The notes under the pieces were generated by a model. The model did no database searches. It was not told where the DNA came from and saw nothing but the letters and a program-made list of their open reading frames with translations. 64,000 nucleotides of DNA. Origin: Muricea muricata. Its lineage: Eukaryota; Cnidaria; Anthozoa; Malacalcyonacea; Plexauridae. Both the position numbers and the translations under genes were made by a program. Shown here piece by piece: positions 13,189-25,864 of the stretch. The stretch is from assembly GCA_963855995.1 (NCBI GenBank), contig OY979716.1, forward strand, positions 21,715,321 to 21,779,320, in the 5' to 3' direction. How positions within the stretch are numbered: position 1 is the first letter of the stretch; each line of letters begins with the position of its first letter.

Positions 13189-13355
13189 AAAGTAATAACT
13201 TTGTGGACAACAACATGTAAATTTACGATTGGAAAGCTTTCGATCCGTAAGCACGGATCTTCGTCATCACTATATTATACTGATGAAGTCCAAGCTTAAG
13301 GATCGAAAGCTTTGCAATAATAAATTTACATGGTGCTTCCACAAAATTATACTTT
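13189..13355. mobile_element. HindIII-core MITE, copy 2
   Basis: Shares with the element at 5935-6110 the inner inverted pair aaagctttcgatcc/ggatcgaaagcttt, a central cggatc part, and outer ends containing actttgtgg and ccacaaaat. The copies have diverged but the layout is the same, so this is a dispersed family. Confidence 0.7.
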
Positions 13356-13799
13356 CATCTACAAGTAATTTCAGTTATAATCGGAGCTTTGCTTTGCCTT
13401 ATGAATGCAGCATTAGAATTTTTTCGTTAATTGCTCAGTCAGCTCTCGCGCGGCGTACTTGTAGACAAAACAGATATCGCCCAATATATTGACACATTTT
13501 TTTCTTAATGAACGCCTCACTTTACTTACTCTGAAATTTGGCATTGTTTCTGAAAATAACTAGTCCTTTTAATGAAAATATGCGAGAGATACATTACAAA
13601 GCTGCTCGTAAAAATTTTGATTTTAGATTGTAAAAATCTGTATTCGTAGCTTGTATTGTCTGTATAATTTAGCGATGCGTAATCGTATAATTTTTTATTC
13701 ATGCATGCAAGCTATACAGGTCGGAAAGAACAGCAACGTAATGGTTGATAAAATGATCAGTTCTAATATACCTGTACGCGTAGATAACTTTTCAGAGAA

Positions 13800-16700
13800 T
13801 GTTTGAAAATATAGATACACCAAAATATGTTTATTAAAACGATCGACGCTCTATGTTGGTTGGCAAGACAAACAATGTCTAGATACGAGATGTAAATCAG
13901 CTAGTCAGCCTTATATTGACATGATATCTTATCAATCCCAGCTACAGGAAGTTTAGCAAGGAAATAGAGGATTAGACTTTTCGACCTTAATGCATTGATT
14001 TTTACTTCGTTGGTATAATCATTTTTTGTGTAAAAAATGTGAAAATATAGAAATGATAAAATATACTCATGACGCATATTTAGCATGCTTAATTTATCAG
14101 CTTGCTTCGCCTGGTACGTTAAATTACATTAAACAAAATACGCAATAACGGTGGGGTGCTGAACATTCCTTTCGGTTAATCAATCCACAAAGTTTCTCCA
14201 CAATACTTATGCCCACGCACTACTACACGTCATGATCTACTATACGTCATGATCTACTATAATATCATCGCTCGAAAGCTACCTAATAACTAATTACCTC
14301 TCCTGAGTATATTAAATAATCAAAGCATAAAATTGCAATTTGTATTTCTTAGAATGCCTCCCCGATTTTATTCTGATAAGCTTTCTATTTGCACCCAACT
14401 CAAATGAGGAGGACTTAACAGTTCTCGAAACTAGTTAAGTTAATTTAATTTACTAGTGTAACGGACGCAAATATATCTTGCATCTTCTATATCAAAATGC
14501 GATCAAAAAGTGATTCGTTTTTTTTCAGCCAATCAGCAAGGAAAAATTTGCACAGCAGGATTAAATCGTCGTCATGTCTAAAAAACAAAACATGTCTAAA
14601 ATTGAATTGAATGTTGCCAAGCTATACAAATATTCTTATTCAATCCACTCTTTTTACATACAGTAGATGATTGTATGAGTTTGCACATGTACTGTTAATC
14701 CTTAATTCAGTTCAGGTGGAAATAGTCTTTATACTAATTCTATCTTCCGTATCGCTACCAGCACGCGATGTTCGTGATATGTACCTGCTTGCTCGTCGCT
14801 TATATAGAATGTTCGTTAAACTGACAAGTATTGGGCTGATTCGCACGATCTTAAATCTACGATATGCAACAGTGTAGATACAATTATTTTTAATAAACTA
14901 ATCACAGTTGACGTGAACCTGTAAACACACATACGAAATACATTACAACGTAGGCTAAATGAACATTACATGAATAAAGAAAAATAGCCTACTTTCCTCT
15001 CTGAGCCATCACGTATATTGATGGTAAAGGTAATTTAAAGTTCTTTCGCATAAGTACTCCTGTAATATTCTACAAACAATGTAACGTATTTCTGTTCAGA
15101 TAAATCTAAATTCTTTAAAAACATATCTTTCGTCCACATTCCTGTTGCTCTATAATGGTGAGCCCGCAGTTACATTCCGAGACATTTAAATTCATTAAAT
15201 TTGGTTAAACTCTTACACCATTTATTACGACTCTTAATTCAAGACATGTTGTAACAGTTGGTTGAAATTAACCACGGATCGACACGGTTAAGTTTTACGT
15301 TAGTGCTTCTAATTGCAATAGCAGACACTATTGTGTACGGCGACATGGTTTGCTTACTTGGTATGCATATAACATATACTGCATTAAAAATAAATACGAA
15401 TGGTAGGACATGAATGTTGTATGTATTGCATGCACGTCCAACCCTTAAAAAGCATTTTTCTATTGAATATTGTCCTTGCTAATTTTGGGTTGAAACACAG
15501 CTACTTCTTTTAAATGAAAAAAATGCAAAAAATTATAGATGTACAAGACGGAAGAAATTGTATCACAAGTCTTGCTAACATTACTCGGTCTAGCTCCTAG
15601 ATAACTTATTAATGTGTAGAAATATGGGTACAAAAAACATATTCATAACAACATCCAAAACAAATAATAAATCAATATACTAGATGTAAATTAGTTCGCT
15701 GTATTGTCCTTTCTCATCCAAGCTGAAGGAAGTTCTGCAAATGAAATAGTAACATGGACTGTCTAATTTTACTGACTTACATGTTTACGCCTAAAAACAT
15801 TTGAAAGTATATAGATAGCAACATATAATCAAAGCGAGTTATCCATCTAGCATGCAATTTAGCTTGTTAAATTAATTTGGCGTCATTAAATTATATTAAC
15901 ATATTAATAAAACCTCATATTTTATTTACGACTTTTTAACATGAAAATCTTTAAACTGGCATTATAGCGTTACCTCGCACTGTCACTGCATTTTGTCCTT
16001 GAAACTTGAAAGCTTGTTGGAAACACCGCGTTCTTTCCATATTTAAATTGCCGTAAAAGATAGAACCACCCGGGTATTGAAGTTTTTAGTTTTTTATTTT
16101 TTCGGTTTATTCTAGATTATAAGTACAAAAACAATCTATTTTGATACAAAATATCCTGCATTGAGGCGCTTCGCAAAACAGAGAGTGATTTCTGATTTGT
16201 TTACTTTTTTATGCACCCTGTATATAGTATTATGACGGTGTTATCGTTAACGTTGGAAAGATGCCAAATGGCTGATTAATGGCTATTATAATTATTGAAA
16301 GTCTCTGCAATTTGAATCCGTTAACATGCCTCTGCAACCAAGAATCTAAATTGAGCTCTTGAATGTAAGATGTTAATACTGCTGCTTTGAATTTAGTAGC
16401 GAAGCTATAGGCAGGCAACTTAGTGTTTTATGATTATTTTCTTTAGAAATTGATTATTTTTACAGTGAAGCAACAAGGACATATTAATTTTGCACAGCAG
16501 GATCAAATCACCGGGAGGGCTTCACTTTTGTTTAAACTGAAAGCCGCGTTCCTTTTGATAAGCCCAAAAAAGCAATACAATCTGACATATGATAATCATT
16601 TGCATGTATTGACGACCATGAATATTACAAAATGATTAACTCAAAACAACATAGTTAGCATATAAAACAGCTCATGCAATAGCCAATAGACTTTTACTAT

Positions 16701-18600
16701 AGCTATGTTTAGTACATATTTTGCATATAGGTGATAAAGCACGAGCCAATAATAAATAGCGATTTTCCGTGTCTTTCGTCGCGTTAATGAAGTTTTAGTT
16801 TCTTAGATCAGATGTAGGTCAACTAATTAAAGAATGCGTAAAAACATGGATTTAACCAACAACACTAAATGCACCACAAAACAAAGAATGTCTACAAGAT
16901 GTAAAACACTATTAGCCTTATGGACATTCCTTATCAACTCCAGCTGAAGAAAGTTTAACACAGAAAGAATTATATTTGAATTTCTAATATCTTACTGTCT
17001 TTCATCCGGTTGACATGACCACATTTATGTTTGTGAAATTATCAATATAACTTCATGTAATATTTTCATGGTTTGTGTGATTTAATTTAGCGTGTATTAC
17101 CTCCCAAAATTACATTAACTTAGAATTAGAAATTCATATCTTGTTTACGTACTTTTAAAACGAAAACATATTTATATTATGACAACAACTATACAGTTTT
17201 CAATTGTGATCAACTGTTGTTAATAGAATACCTTAATACAATATGTTAATCAAAAAACATTATGACATATTTTGGCAAAATTATTGATAGCATGCACTTA
17301 AACATTTTTGCGGTGAATAAATTCTACAAAGCTACTTTTCATACTTACACACGAACACGACGGCTTCGTCTATTATTACGATATTTTTCTTCGATTCGAA
17401 TTGGTACAGGAATACAATATAATAATGATTTTAATGTGCTGCCGCAATTTATAGCTTTACTCAAGCAGTCAGGCTCTCTATTTTGTTCCAGATGAACAAG
17501 ACATAAGATGCGTTATATGAATTAGAACGAAACTGAGCACAATATTAATATAAATTTACAATTTCAATCTTTTTTTCTGAATTGAAAATTAAACACTGTT
17601 TAATTCATATTCATTTATGAGCATAGCAAATGATAATGGCGTTAGATAATTCGTTTATCGAAATACAGTATTTTCTGATACATTACGGGCTTTACATGCA
17701 GCATATTTAAGTTAACTAGCATGCTAGCGCTGAACACATTTTCTAAATTAACCGACGGCCAAGCCTGCATTTCCAGGTGATCAACACCAAGGAGCCGAAT
17801 ATGTCTAAAGTGTGGGTTATTTTGTGTGCTTAATTAATTTCAATTAAAATGTTCCTTCGATATAGCCTGTTGTATAAACATACATAATTTATTTGAGGCT
17901 CTTCGAAAAGCTTTTCAGCTCAAATTTACAAGTTTGCAATTATGGATATGTATGTTGCCTCGTATGTAGCCTCATTTACTTATATAAAAGTTTATGCAGT
18001 ATATCTGTCTTTGATATCATATGCTGTACTAGCTATGCATGCATTGCTAACTTTGATTGGCATGTTTATATATTTTATTTTACATGCAAAGTCAGAATAA
18101 ACAGTTTGCTGTGATGATTTTTGAAAGGTATTATGCACTGTGATGACATAAGTTATGTAATTTAGATATCGAATAAAGTCGAATATCTCCAGATGGAAAA
18201 TTAAAGAGTTAGAGAAATTCTACCACGGAAGTTACACTGTCATTTTGAGCGATCGTTGCAATAAAATCGAGGGTAGCTAGGTTATAATTAATTAGCCAAG
18301 TGTAATATCATACCAGAAGGGAAGAAGCGGGTAGTAATAGGGGTTTTAAAAATCATCGGTTCTAGTATTCCTGGATATAACATTTTTAAAAATGTTCCAA
18401 GCTATAGGGATACATGGATGAAACAAAATATATCTACTACAGCCGTATGTATCACAAGACAAAGAATATCTACATAGGAGATGCAAATCAGTCAGCCTTA
18501 TTGACATTTCTTATCAAACCAAACTAAAGGAAGTTTAGCACCGGAAATGATAAATTTGAATACCAGATCTTACTCTCTTGCACAATATAGACATAACAAC
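13800..18600. repeat. four diverged copies of a ~1.2-1.8 kb spaced unit
   Basis: Related segments begin near 13888, 15682, 16898 and 18488. Each has a gatgtaaatcag-like start, a cagccttat-like word, cattyyttatcaa, and an aggaagtttagca-like word, in the same order. Other words also recur in part of the set: tttgcacagcaggat at 14552 and 16490, and a gcatgt.ttaatttagc...aaattacattaa block near 14090, 15855 and 17075. This looks like old tandem duplication followed by drift. No conserved reading frame runs through all copies. Confidence 0.55.
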
Positions 18601-18945
18601 CAAATAGCAACGGAAAATTATTGTTGATAGAGGTACCTCTGAAAACTTAGAGAACACAATTAAGAACATGTAAACATCATTTTAATTTAAAACCCAATAA
18701 AAGAAACTCAATCATTTTAGCAGGTTTTCGTTTTTATAAACAAAACAAACGATGTCGGGTCATTATCTAATTATTTAGTAAAAACTGTAACACTTGCTTA
18801 TTTTCTCAAATTTTTTGTATAGATTAGGAATAATTTAAATCTAAGTCTTTCCGTTTCTAACAATATTCGCGGAGCTAGGTTCAATCCTGACGTTTGCGTG
18901 TCTGGTTACAGAAATAGATGCTTTATTATATCTGCGACATCATGT

Positions 18946-19011
18946 TGAAGCACATGCAGTTAACACAGTACCAGCCTTGAGTAAGGTACTGTATTAACTG
19001 CATGTGCTTCA
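18946..19011. repeat. 27 bp-arm hairpin
   Basis: Arms 18946-18972 and 18985-19011 are reverse complements with one mismatch around a 12-base loop. The arm sequence includes tgaagcacatgcagttaac. Confidence 0.85.
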
Positions 19012-19047
19012 GCGTAGTTAGTTCTCGCGAGTGCGTACGACTCAAAG

Positions 19048-19091
19048 CGAGTACGCCTTCCAACTCGCTACTCGCGAGTACGCCTTCCAAC
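19048..19091. repeat. 18 bp direct repeat
   Basis: gcgagtacgccttccaac occurs twice (about 19048 and 19074), separated by tcgctactc. It is GC-richer than its surroundings and adjoins the hairpin at 18946-19011 and the start of the large inverted duplication. Confidence 0.7.
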
Positions 19092-19138
19092 CATTGATCT
19101 GAATAATACTGGATCACGCATACATATGCCTCAAGTGA

Positions 19139-21357
19139 TACAGATTTTAAAGATTGGGTGAATTATAAATGATTCATTGAAGCAACAAATAACAGTGGCG
19201 GATCTAGTGTAAGTCAAAATAAATTACCACCGTTCATTCTAGGATATATTTACATTTTAAAATACCTTCAAAGCAACTTAATCATTGGTTAGATTTCCTG
19301 TTTTTGAAATTCATAACCTATGACATTGTTATAAAGTTAAATTTAAAATTGAGCTGCTATAATTTATTTTGACTTACCCTGGATCCGCCACTGACAAATA
19401 ATAATAATAATATTATAACACTAGCAATCAAATAACAGTTAAAATGTACCTGAAGAGTGAGTCTCTACGGCATGAATCACACAATAATCTCGCTTACTCG
19501 ATCTCTTGGCATACACTCAAATGATACAAGCAAGCAAATCTTACGTCACGTGTTCGTCAATATCAACACTACTTACTAATTTAATCCAGATCACTAATTT
19601 AAATCACTTAGAATCAAAGAAATCAATTTTAAATAAAGTACACGTAATAATTAATAGTAAAGATAATTTATTCCTTCTGACTCTTCGTAACAAACTGGGT
19701 AAATAAACATAATTATATCGGTAATGTCTCTGCAAGCATTTCATTGCTCCTGCACCAGATAACACTGACACATGCCTGCAAAGTTGCAGCTGGTGCACGC
19801 ATGACGTGTACATTTATGTATTTGGAACGGGTGAAAAACTTTCAATTATAGCAATATAGAAACCTAACAACATACTCAAACATGAAATTTTACCTCAAAG
19901 TCCACACAAGTGCAGAACAATCAGGGAACAATATTGTCACAAAAATGCTCTAGAACACACATTTAATCAGTTCCAGATATTGGAATGACAACCGTTTGTA
20001 CATAGTTATAATTTACATACGAATTGTAGTCAATAGCCTTTCGTTTTTGAAAGTGGAATATTTAGACCTCTTATAAAATCGCTAATAATCACAGAGTGTG
20101 CCTTTCACATAATCAAGTAGCGAGATGTGGCTTAGACAATGGTCAGGTCAGCAGACAAGCACTTGATAATGAAGTCATGCCCGTAATTATTCCTAAATGT
20201 CAGAAAACACTTCGCAACATTGTATGGAAATATTATGTCAATTCGAGAAAAAGGAATAGAACAAGATTTGAATATTGAATAGTCACCAAGGACAAATGTC
20301 ATGAGTAAAACGCGACACGAACAATTTCTAATTGGAGAAATTATGTAAGCAGTTGGGACATTAATTAGGTCTTTCAGTTATTGAGTGGAAAATTTTATCT
20401 GATCTGCATAAACCTCGTTCTCAGGAATTAACAGCCAATACCTTTTATCTTCGTGCGAGTAATTAAGAATGAAGCTATCTTACCAACAACGCATACATAT
20501 CGGAGTTTTCAAAAAGGTGTATAATACTCCAAAAAGAATTCAATAAACCAATATCACATGGTTTCTACTATTCTTTGTTCAAAAGTTTGCTTTTTCTCAG
20601 CTGCTTTGTAAACAAAAAACCTAACCACAGTCTAATGGTTTGATGGATGGCAAGTAAATGATTCGAACAAGCAATATGTATAAATTCCTGAGAAAATTTC
20701 TGATTATACCTAGATTATCAACTGAGATTGCAAATGAGATTAAAAATATTTGTTTTTAGCACTCATATCATCGCGCTGTCGCGTAGTATCCTCTATATAC
20801 CTGATTTTTAAATCAACAACCAGGATCGTATGGAGAACTGCGGTTTAAAACGTACCTGAATTATAAGAATAGTTATCAATTTTCCGTGTTTAGATTTCTG
20901 CACTTCGCTTGTTATACTTGGCTCACTTTGACCTGTTATAAAATCACTAATAAGTACAGAGCGTGCCTTTTACATAGTCAAGTAGCGAGGCGTGGTTTAG
21001 ACAATTGTAGGTGAACAGACAAGCATTTGATGAAGGCACGCCCCGTAATTAATCCTAAATGACGGAAACACTTCGCAACATTGTATGGAAATGTTATGTC
21101 AATCGAGAAATAAAAATAGAAAAAGATTTGAAAGTTGAAAAGTCACCAAGAGCAAGAGCAAATGTCATAAGTAAAATGTGATAGGATAAATTTCCAAGTG
21201 GCGAAATATTGCAAGCAATTGACACAGTCGGTCTTTTGAGTCAAAAATTCATCTGTATAAACCTCGTTGTCAGCCAATGGCTTTTATTTTTGTGGGAGTA
21301 AAAGTGAGGATATCTTGCCAACAACGCATGCATCTAGGAAGTTTCGAAAAGGTATGT
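19139..21357 (+). repeat. left arm of large inverted duplication (2.2 kb)
   Basis: This 2219-base arm is the reverse complement of 22089-24304 with only scattered single-base differences and a 3-base indel inside the MITE. Positions pair so that their coordinates sum to 43446 (43443 outside the indel). It contains a hAT-type MITE at its outer end and two diverged direct copies (about 20066-20735 and 20931 onward) of one sequence. The second copy continues past the arm's end into the spacer to about 21545, which suggests that the left arm is the original and the right arm the copy. No protein-coding gene recognised inside. Confidence 0.93.
19193..19393. mobile_element. hAT-type MITE with 8 bp target-site duplication
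   Basis: A 201 bp element with inverted ends cagtggcggatc(t/c)ag and a second inverted block gtaagtcaaaataaatta. It is flanked by a perfect 8 bp duplication, acaaataa, at 19185-19192 and 19394-19401. The cagtggcgga end and 8 bp duplication are typical of hAT elements. It has no coding capacity. Confidence 0.9.
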
Positions 21358-21545
21358 ACTCCAAATAGAATTCAGTCAAGTTTTCTATATTCAAAATATT
21401 TCCTTTCCTTGACTGCTTTGTATCAAAGCACTTATTAACGACCTGATGGTCAATGTGTACTGCAAGAAGATGATTGGAACAAACTATGCCTATAAATTTC
21501 GTGATCCACTTGAAAAAGTTCCTGACTGCTTAGATTAGCCGCTCA
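20066..21545. repeat. diverged direct duplication inside the arm
   Basis: Copy A (about 20066-20735) and copy B (about 20931-21545) align along their length, for example cacttcgcaacattgtatgg in both, and share the order of all landmark words at a period of about 865 bases. Divergence is much greater than between the inverted arms, so this duplication is older. The mirror arm contains both, except for the tail of B. Confidence 0.85.
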
Positions 21546-22088
21546 AAATGGAATGTTATTTCGGCAGCATGCAGGACTTTTGAAAAGAACTTAAAGCAAG
21601 GCTAGGACCGGTGCATGGTATCTAGCCTTGTTTGCTGGTCAAATCGAAATAGATTTCACAATAAGATACAAGGTATGCCGATTCTTTTAGAGATGTCTCA
21701 AACGTTTTGGTGTCAATAACAAGATTATGATGAATGATTGAAATGTGATTGGTGCGTTTGAAGACATTCTGCATATTGAAATTTGAGTTCAACCTTGTTT
21801 TCCTTTCAACTTTCGAAAAGACAAGAGAGGGAAAGATAATTATACTTCATTTAACGAATGGCGTTATATCGGACTTCCTCGATCAAACATAGGTCAATTC
21901 ATAAATCCTTTGACAAAAAGGTGACATGCATAACATTGCAATGCATCTCTAATCATGCCTCTCCATCTCCACTCTAGCAGAGAATAGAAATTTGCCTCTC
22001 ATCAAAATCTGTCACCTTTTCATATGGACCTAAACAAGTGTAGTGCCATTGGTTACTTGTTCCCACAATTAAAACGGACATAATGCTA
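21358..22088. other. 731 bp spacer of the inverted duplication
   Basis: Single-copy DNA between the arms. Its left 190 bases are the remainder of direct copy B. The rest holds no recognised gene. Confidence 0.7.
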
Positions 22089-24304
22089 ACATACCTTTTC
22101 GAAACTTCCTAGATGCATGCGTTGTTGGCAAGATATCCTCACTTTTACTCCCACAAAAATAAAAGCCATTGGCTGACAACGAGGTTTATACAGATGAATT
22201 TTTGACTCAAAAGACCGACTGTGTCAATTGCTTGCAATATTTCGCCACTTGGAAATTTATCCTATCACATTTTACTTATGACATTTGCTCTTGCTCTTGG
22301 TGACTTTTCAACTTTCAAATCTTTTTCTATTTTTATTTCTCGATTGACATAACATTTCCATACAATGTTGCGAAGTGTTTCCGTCATTTAGGATTAATTA
22401 CGGGGCGTGCCTTCATCAAATGCTTGTCTGTTCACCTACAATTGTCTAAACCACGCCTCGCTACTTGACTATGTAAAAGGCACGCTCTGTACTTATTAGT
22501 GATTTTATAACAGGTCAAAGTGAGCCAAGTATAACAAGCGAAGTGCAGAAATCTAAACACGGAAAATTGATAACTATTCTTATAATTCAGGTACGTTTTA
22601 AACCGCAGTTCTCCATACGATCCTGGTTGTTGATTTAAAAATCAGGTATATAGAGGATACTACGCGACAGCGCGATGATATGAGTGCTAAAAACAAATAT
22701 TTTTAATCTCATTTGCAATCTCAGTTGATAATCTAGGTATAATCAGAAATTTCCTCAGGAATTTATACATATTGCTTGTTCGAATCATTTACTTGCCATC
22801 CATCAAACCATTAGACTGTGGTTAGGTTTTTTGTTTACAAAGCAGCTGAGAAAAAGCAAACTTTTGAACAAAGAATAGTAGAAACCATGTGATATTGGTT
22901 TATTGAATTCTTTTTGGAGTATTATACACCTTTTTGAAAACTCCGATATGTATGCGTTGTTGGTAAGATAGCTTCATTCTTAATTACTCGCACGAAGATA
23001 AAAGGTATTGGCTGTTAATTCCTGAGAACGAGGTTTATGCAGATCAGATAAAATTTTCCACTCAATAACTGAAAGACCTAATTAATGTCCCAGCTGCTTA
23101 CATAATTTCTCCAATTAGAAATTGTTCGTGTCGCGTTTTACTCATGACATTTGTCCTTGGTGACTATTCAATATTCAAATCTTGTTCTATTCCTTTTTCT
23201 CGAATTGACATAATATTTCCATACAATGTTGCGAAGTGTTTTCTGACATTTAGGAATAATTACGGGCATGACTTCATTATCAAGTGCTTGTCTGCTGACC
23301 TGACCATTGTCTAAGCCACATCTCGCTACTTGATTATGTGAAAGGCACACTCTGTGATTATTAGCGATTTTATAAGAGGTCTAAATATTCCACTTTCAAA
23401 AACGAAAGGCTATTGACTACAATTCGTATGTAAATTATAACTATGTACAAACGGTTGTCATTCCAATATCTGGAACTGATTAAATGTGTGTTCTAGAGCA
23501 TTTTTGTGACAATATTGTTCCCTGATTGTTCTGCACTTGTGTGGACTTTGAGGTAAAATTTCATGTTTGAGTATGTTGTTAGGTTTCTATATTGCTATAA
23601 TTAAAAGTTTTTCACCCGTTCCAAATACATAAATGTACACGTCATGCGTGCACCAGCTGCAACTTTGCAGGCATGTGTCAGTGTTATCTGGTGCAGGAGC
23701 AATGAAATGCTTGCAGAGACATTACCGATATAATTATGTTTATTTACCCAGTTTGTTACGAAGAGTCAGAAGGAATAAATTATCTTTACTATTAATTATT
23801 ACGTGTACTTTATTTAAAATTGATTTCTTTGATTCTAAGTGATTTAAATTAGTGATCTGGATTAAATTAGTAAGTAGTGTTGATATTGACGAACACGTGA
23901 CGTAAGATTTGCTTGCTTGTATCATTTGAGTGTATGCCAAGAGATCGAGTAAGCGAGATTATTGTGTGATTCATGCCGTAGAGACTCACTCTTCAGGTAC
24001 ATTTTAACTGTTATTTGATTGCTAGTGTTATAATATTATTATTATTATTTGTCAGTGGCGGATCCAGGGTAAGTCAAAATAAATTATAGCAGCTCAATTT
24101 TAAATTTAACTTTATAACAATGTCATAGGTTATGAATTTCAAAAGAAGGAAATCTAACCAATGAAGTTGCTTTGAAGGTATTTTAAAATGTAAATATATC
24201 CTAGAATGAACGGTGGTAATTTATTTTGACTTACACTAGATCCGCCACTGTTATTTGTTGCTTCAATGAATCATTTATAATTCACCCAATCTTTAAAATC
24301 TGTA
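22089..24304 (-). repeat. right arm of large inverted duplication (2.2 kb)
   Basis: This is the reverse complement of 19139-21357 at about 99 percent identity as judged by eye, including the MITE (here 24053-24250) and its 8 bp flanks. Similarity stops abruptly after ctgta at 24304 and at 22089. The flanks beyond are unrelated to those of the left arm and no target-site duplication is visible, so this looks like an inverted segmental duplication rather than a transposon with long TIRs. Confidence 0.93.
24053..24250. mobile_element. hAT-type MITE, mirror copy
   Basis: The inverted counterpart of the MITE at 19193-19393, with the same termini and flanking duplications (here read as ttatttgt). 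It is 3 bases shorter. It was carried along by the inverted duplication, not inserted independently. Confidence 0.88.
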
Positions 24305-25285
24305 ACAGGATCAACATCTAATCACTTTAGAATGTATTCATAAATATATTACGAAAATCTCTACGATGTTGAGCGCGGTTTTATCCTCGGAAACACAGTT
24401 TTTACAGCACTCTTCACAATGAAATTTAAGTAAATGATAAATAATGAATTGATTTGTGGGAGTCTTATGGTCGTATAAATTATGCGACAGTGAGGAGGTT
24501 TCATGCATGTACAGTACATTGCTTGATTTTAGTTTATGACGCTGTTTTTGAAGTTTTCCAGCGAGTAACATTGTAAATATGTAATGCTTTTGTAATTCTT
24601 TGATCACGTAATAAAATTCAGAACAAATTTAATTCAATTTCAATGAGTAGAGCAAAGTATTGACTGTCAACACTATAGCTTCTATGATTATAATAGTATC
24701 GAGAGCTAAGAACTCCTAACGCGTGCATACGCAAGATACTTCATGGATATATTAGGAAAAATCAGAATGCAAAGTAGAATAAGTTTTTCAGACAATGACC
24801 AGCTATATTCTCATGCCAACCCTCAATAAGTTTCTTTGAATTTGTTGCAAGATTCTGTATTCATATTCTTAAGGTATGTCAAAAATATTGTCGCTTACCA
24901 AAACAGCAAGTTATATTGCTTTGCTCGCAATTCATGTTTATCTATTTATTCTGCTTAAGTTATCTCTACATTTTGTCATATTTGTTTCGCAATTAACGGA
25001 AAAGTCTGGTCAATATACGGAATTCGTTTTATTGCTTGCTTATCACTTTGTCCAGCCACCCTCTGTAGGATTTGATTATTGCTTGCACAGTACGGGCCTG
25101 ACTTTAGTTGAGTCAATCATGATAAAAATAAAAGCCTCGTAGGCTGGTTCTACTTGTTATGTTTATAATTATTCCGTTATACTTTAAATTTGAAGAACAT
25201 CTGAAACTCGATGTAACACATACAATTTTTAGGCTATTAGCTATATGTGCTTGATATATGCTAATGGTTTTAACTGTCGTTTATA
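24305..25285. other. AT-rich intergenic stretch
   Basis: No feature that I can support. The hydrophobic open frame at 24876-25142 has no recognisable family. Confidence 0.4.
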
Positions 25286-25289
25286 AAGG

Positions 25290-25701
25290 CGCCGTTACAC
25301 TATGCAACTTGTGTCATAAAAATGTCTCGCAATTTTGTTGTGACACAAGTTGCAAGCGAAATTGCAAGGTGTAACCTCGTAATCATAAAGTCTCGCAACA
25401 ACATTTTTGTTGCAAGAAGCATTGCACGAAGTAGAATAAGGCTCGACTTTTCGCAACGATCGCCGCAACGCTGCATTGCATTTTCTAGCCATTGCACAGT
25501 GTAACATCCCTTTTGCAAATTGTCTCGCGATATTTCTGTTGCTCAACCACTAGAAATTCACTGTGTGAAAAAAGGGGAAAGCCTCTACTGAGATTGCGAG
25601 ACAAATTGCAGGAAGTGTTACCTACTGTAACATCCCTGATCATGAAAATCCAATTTTTAAAATAAATTCGTTGTGAGACAAGTTTCATAGTGTATATAAC
25701 A
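25290..25701. mobile_element. MITE-like element with imperfect TIRs
   Basis: The left end gttacactatgcaacttgt matches, as an imperfect inverted repeat, the right end acaagtttcatagtgtat. Within it, words such as gttgcaa, ttgcaac, gtctcgcaa and gtgtaac recur in both orientations, giving several nested hairpins. No coding capacity. The exact ends and any target-site duplication are uncertain. Confidence 0.6.
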
Positions 25702-25864
25702 GTGTCTTAATATTGTTTTCCACCAAGTGGAATTTGTCGACGACCGAACGCGAAATCTATATGTACATTAAAATTCGGCAAACGTGATTGCATGGTTGAA
25801 TTAATTTCAAATAAAATTTGTCACAGCAACTAAACCCATACTTCGCTATTGCATTTTTTAGCAA

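Noticed and set aside
18878-18888. tRNA B-box-like ggttcaatcct
   Set aside because: No A box, acceptor stem or anticodon arm could be fitted around it.
19506-20278. Open frames repeated as mirror images in both arms of the inverted duplication
   Set aside because: Their identity follows from the DNA duplication. They lack domains, signal peptides and splice context, and are of chance length.
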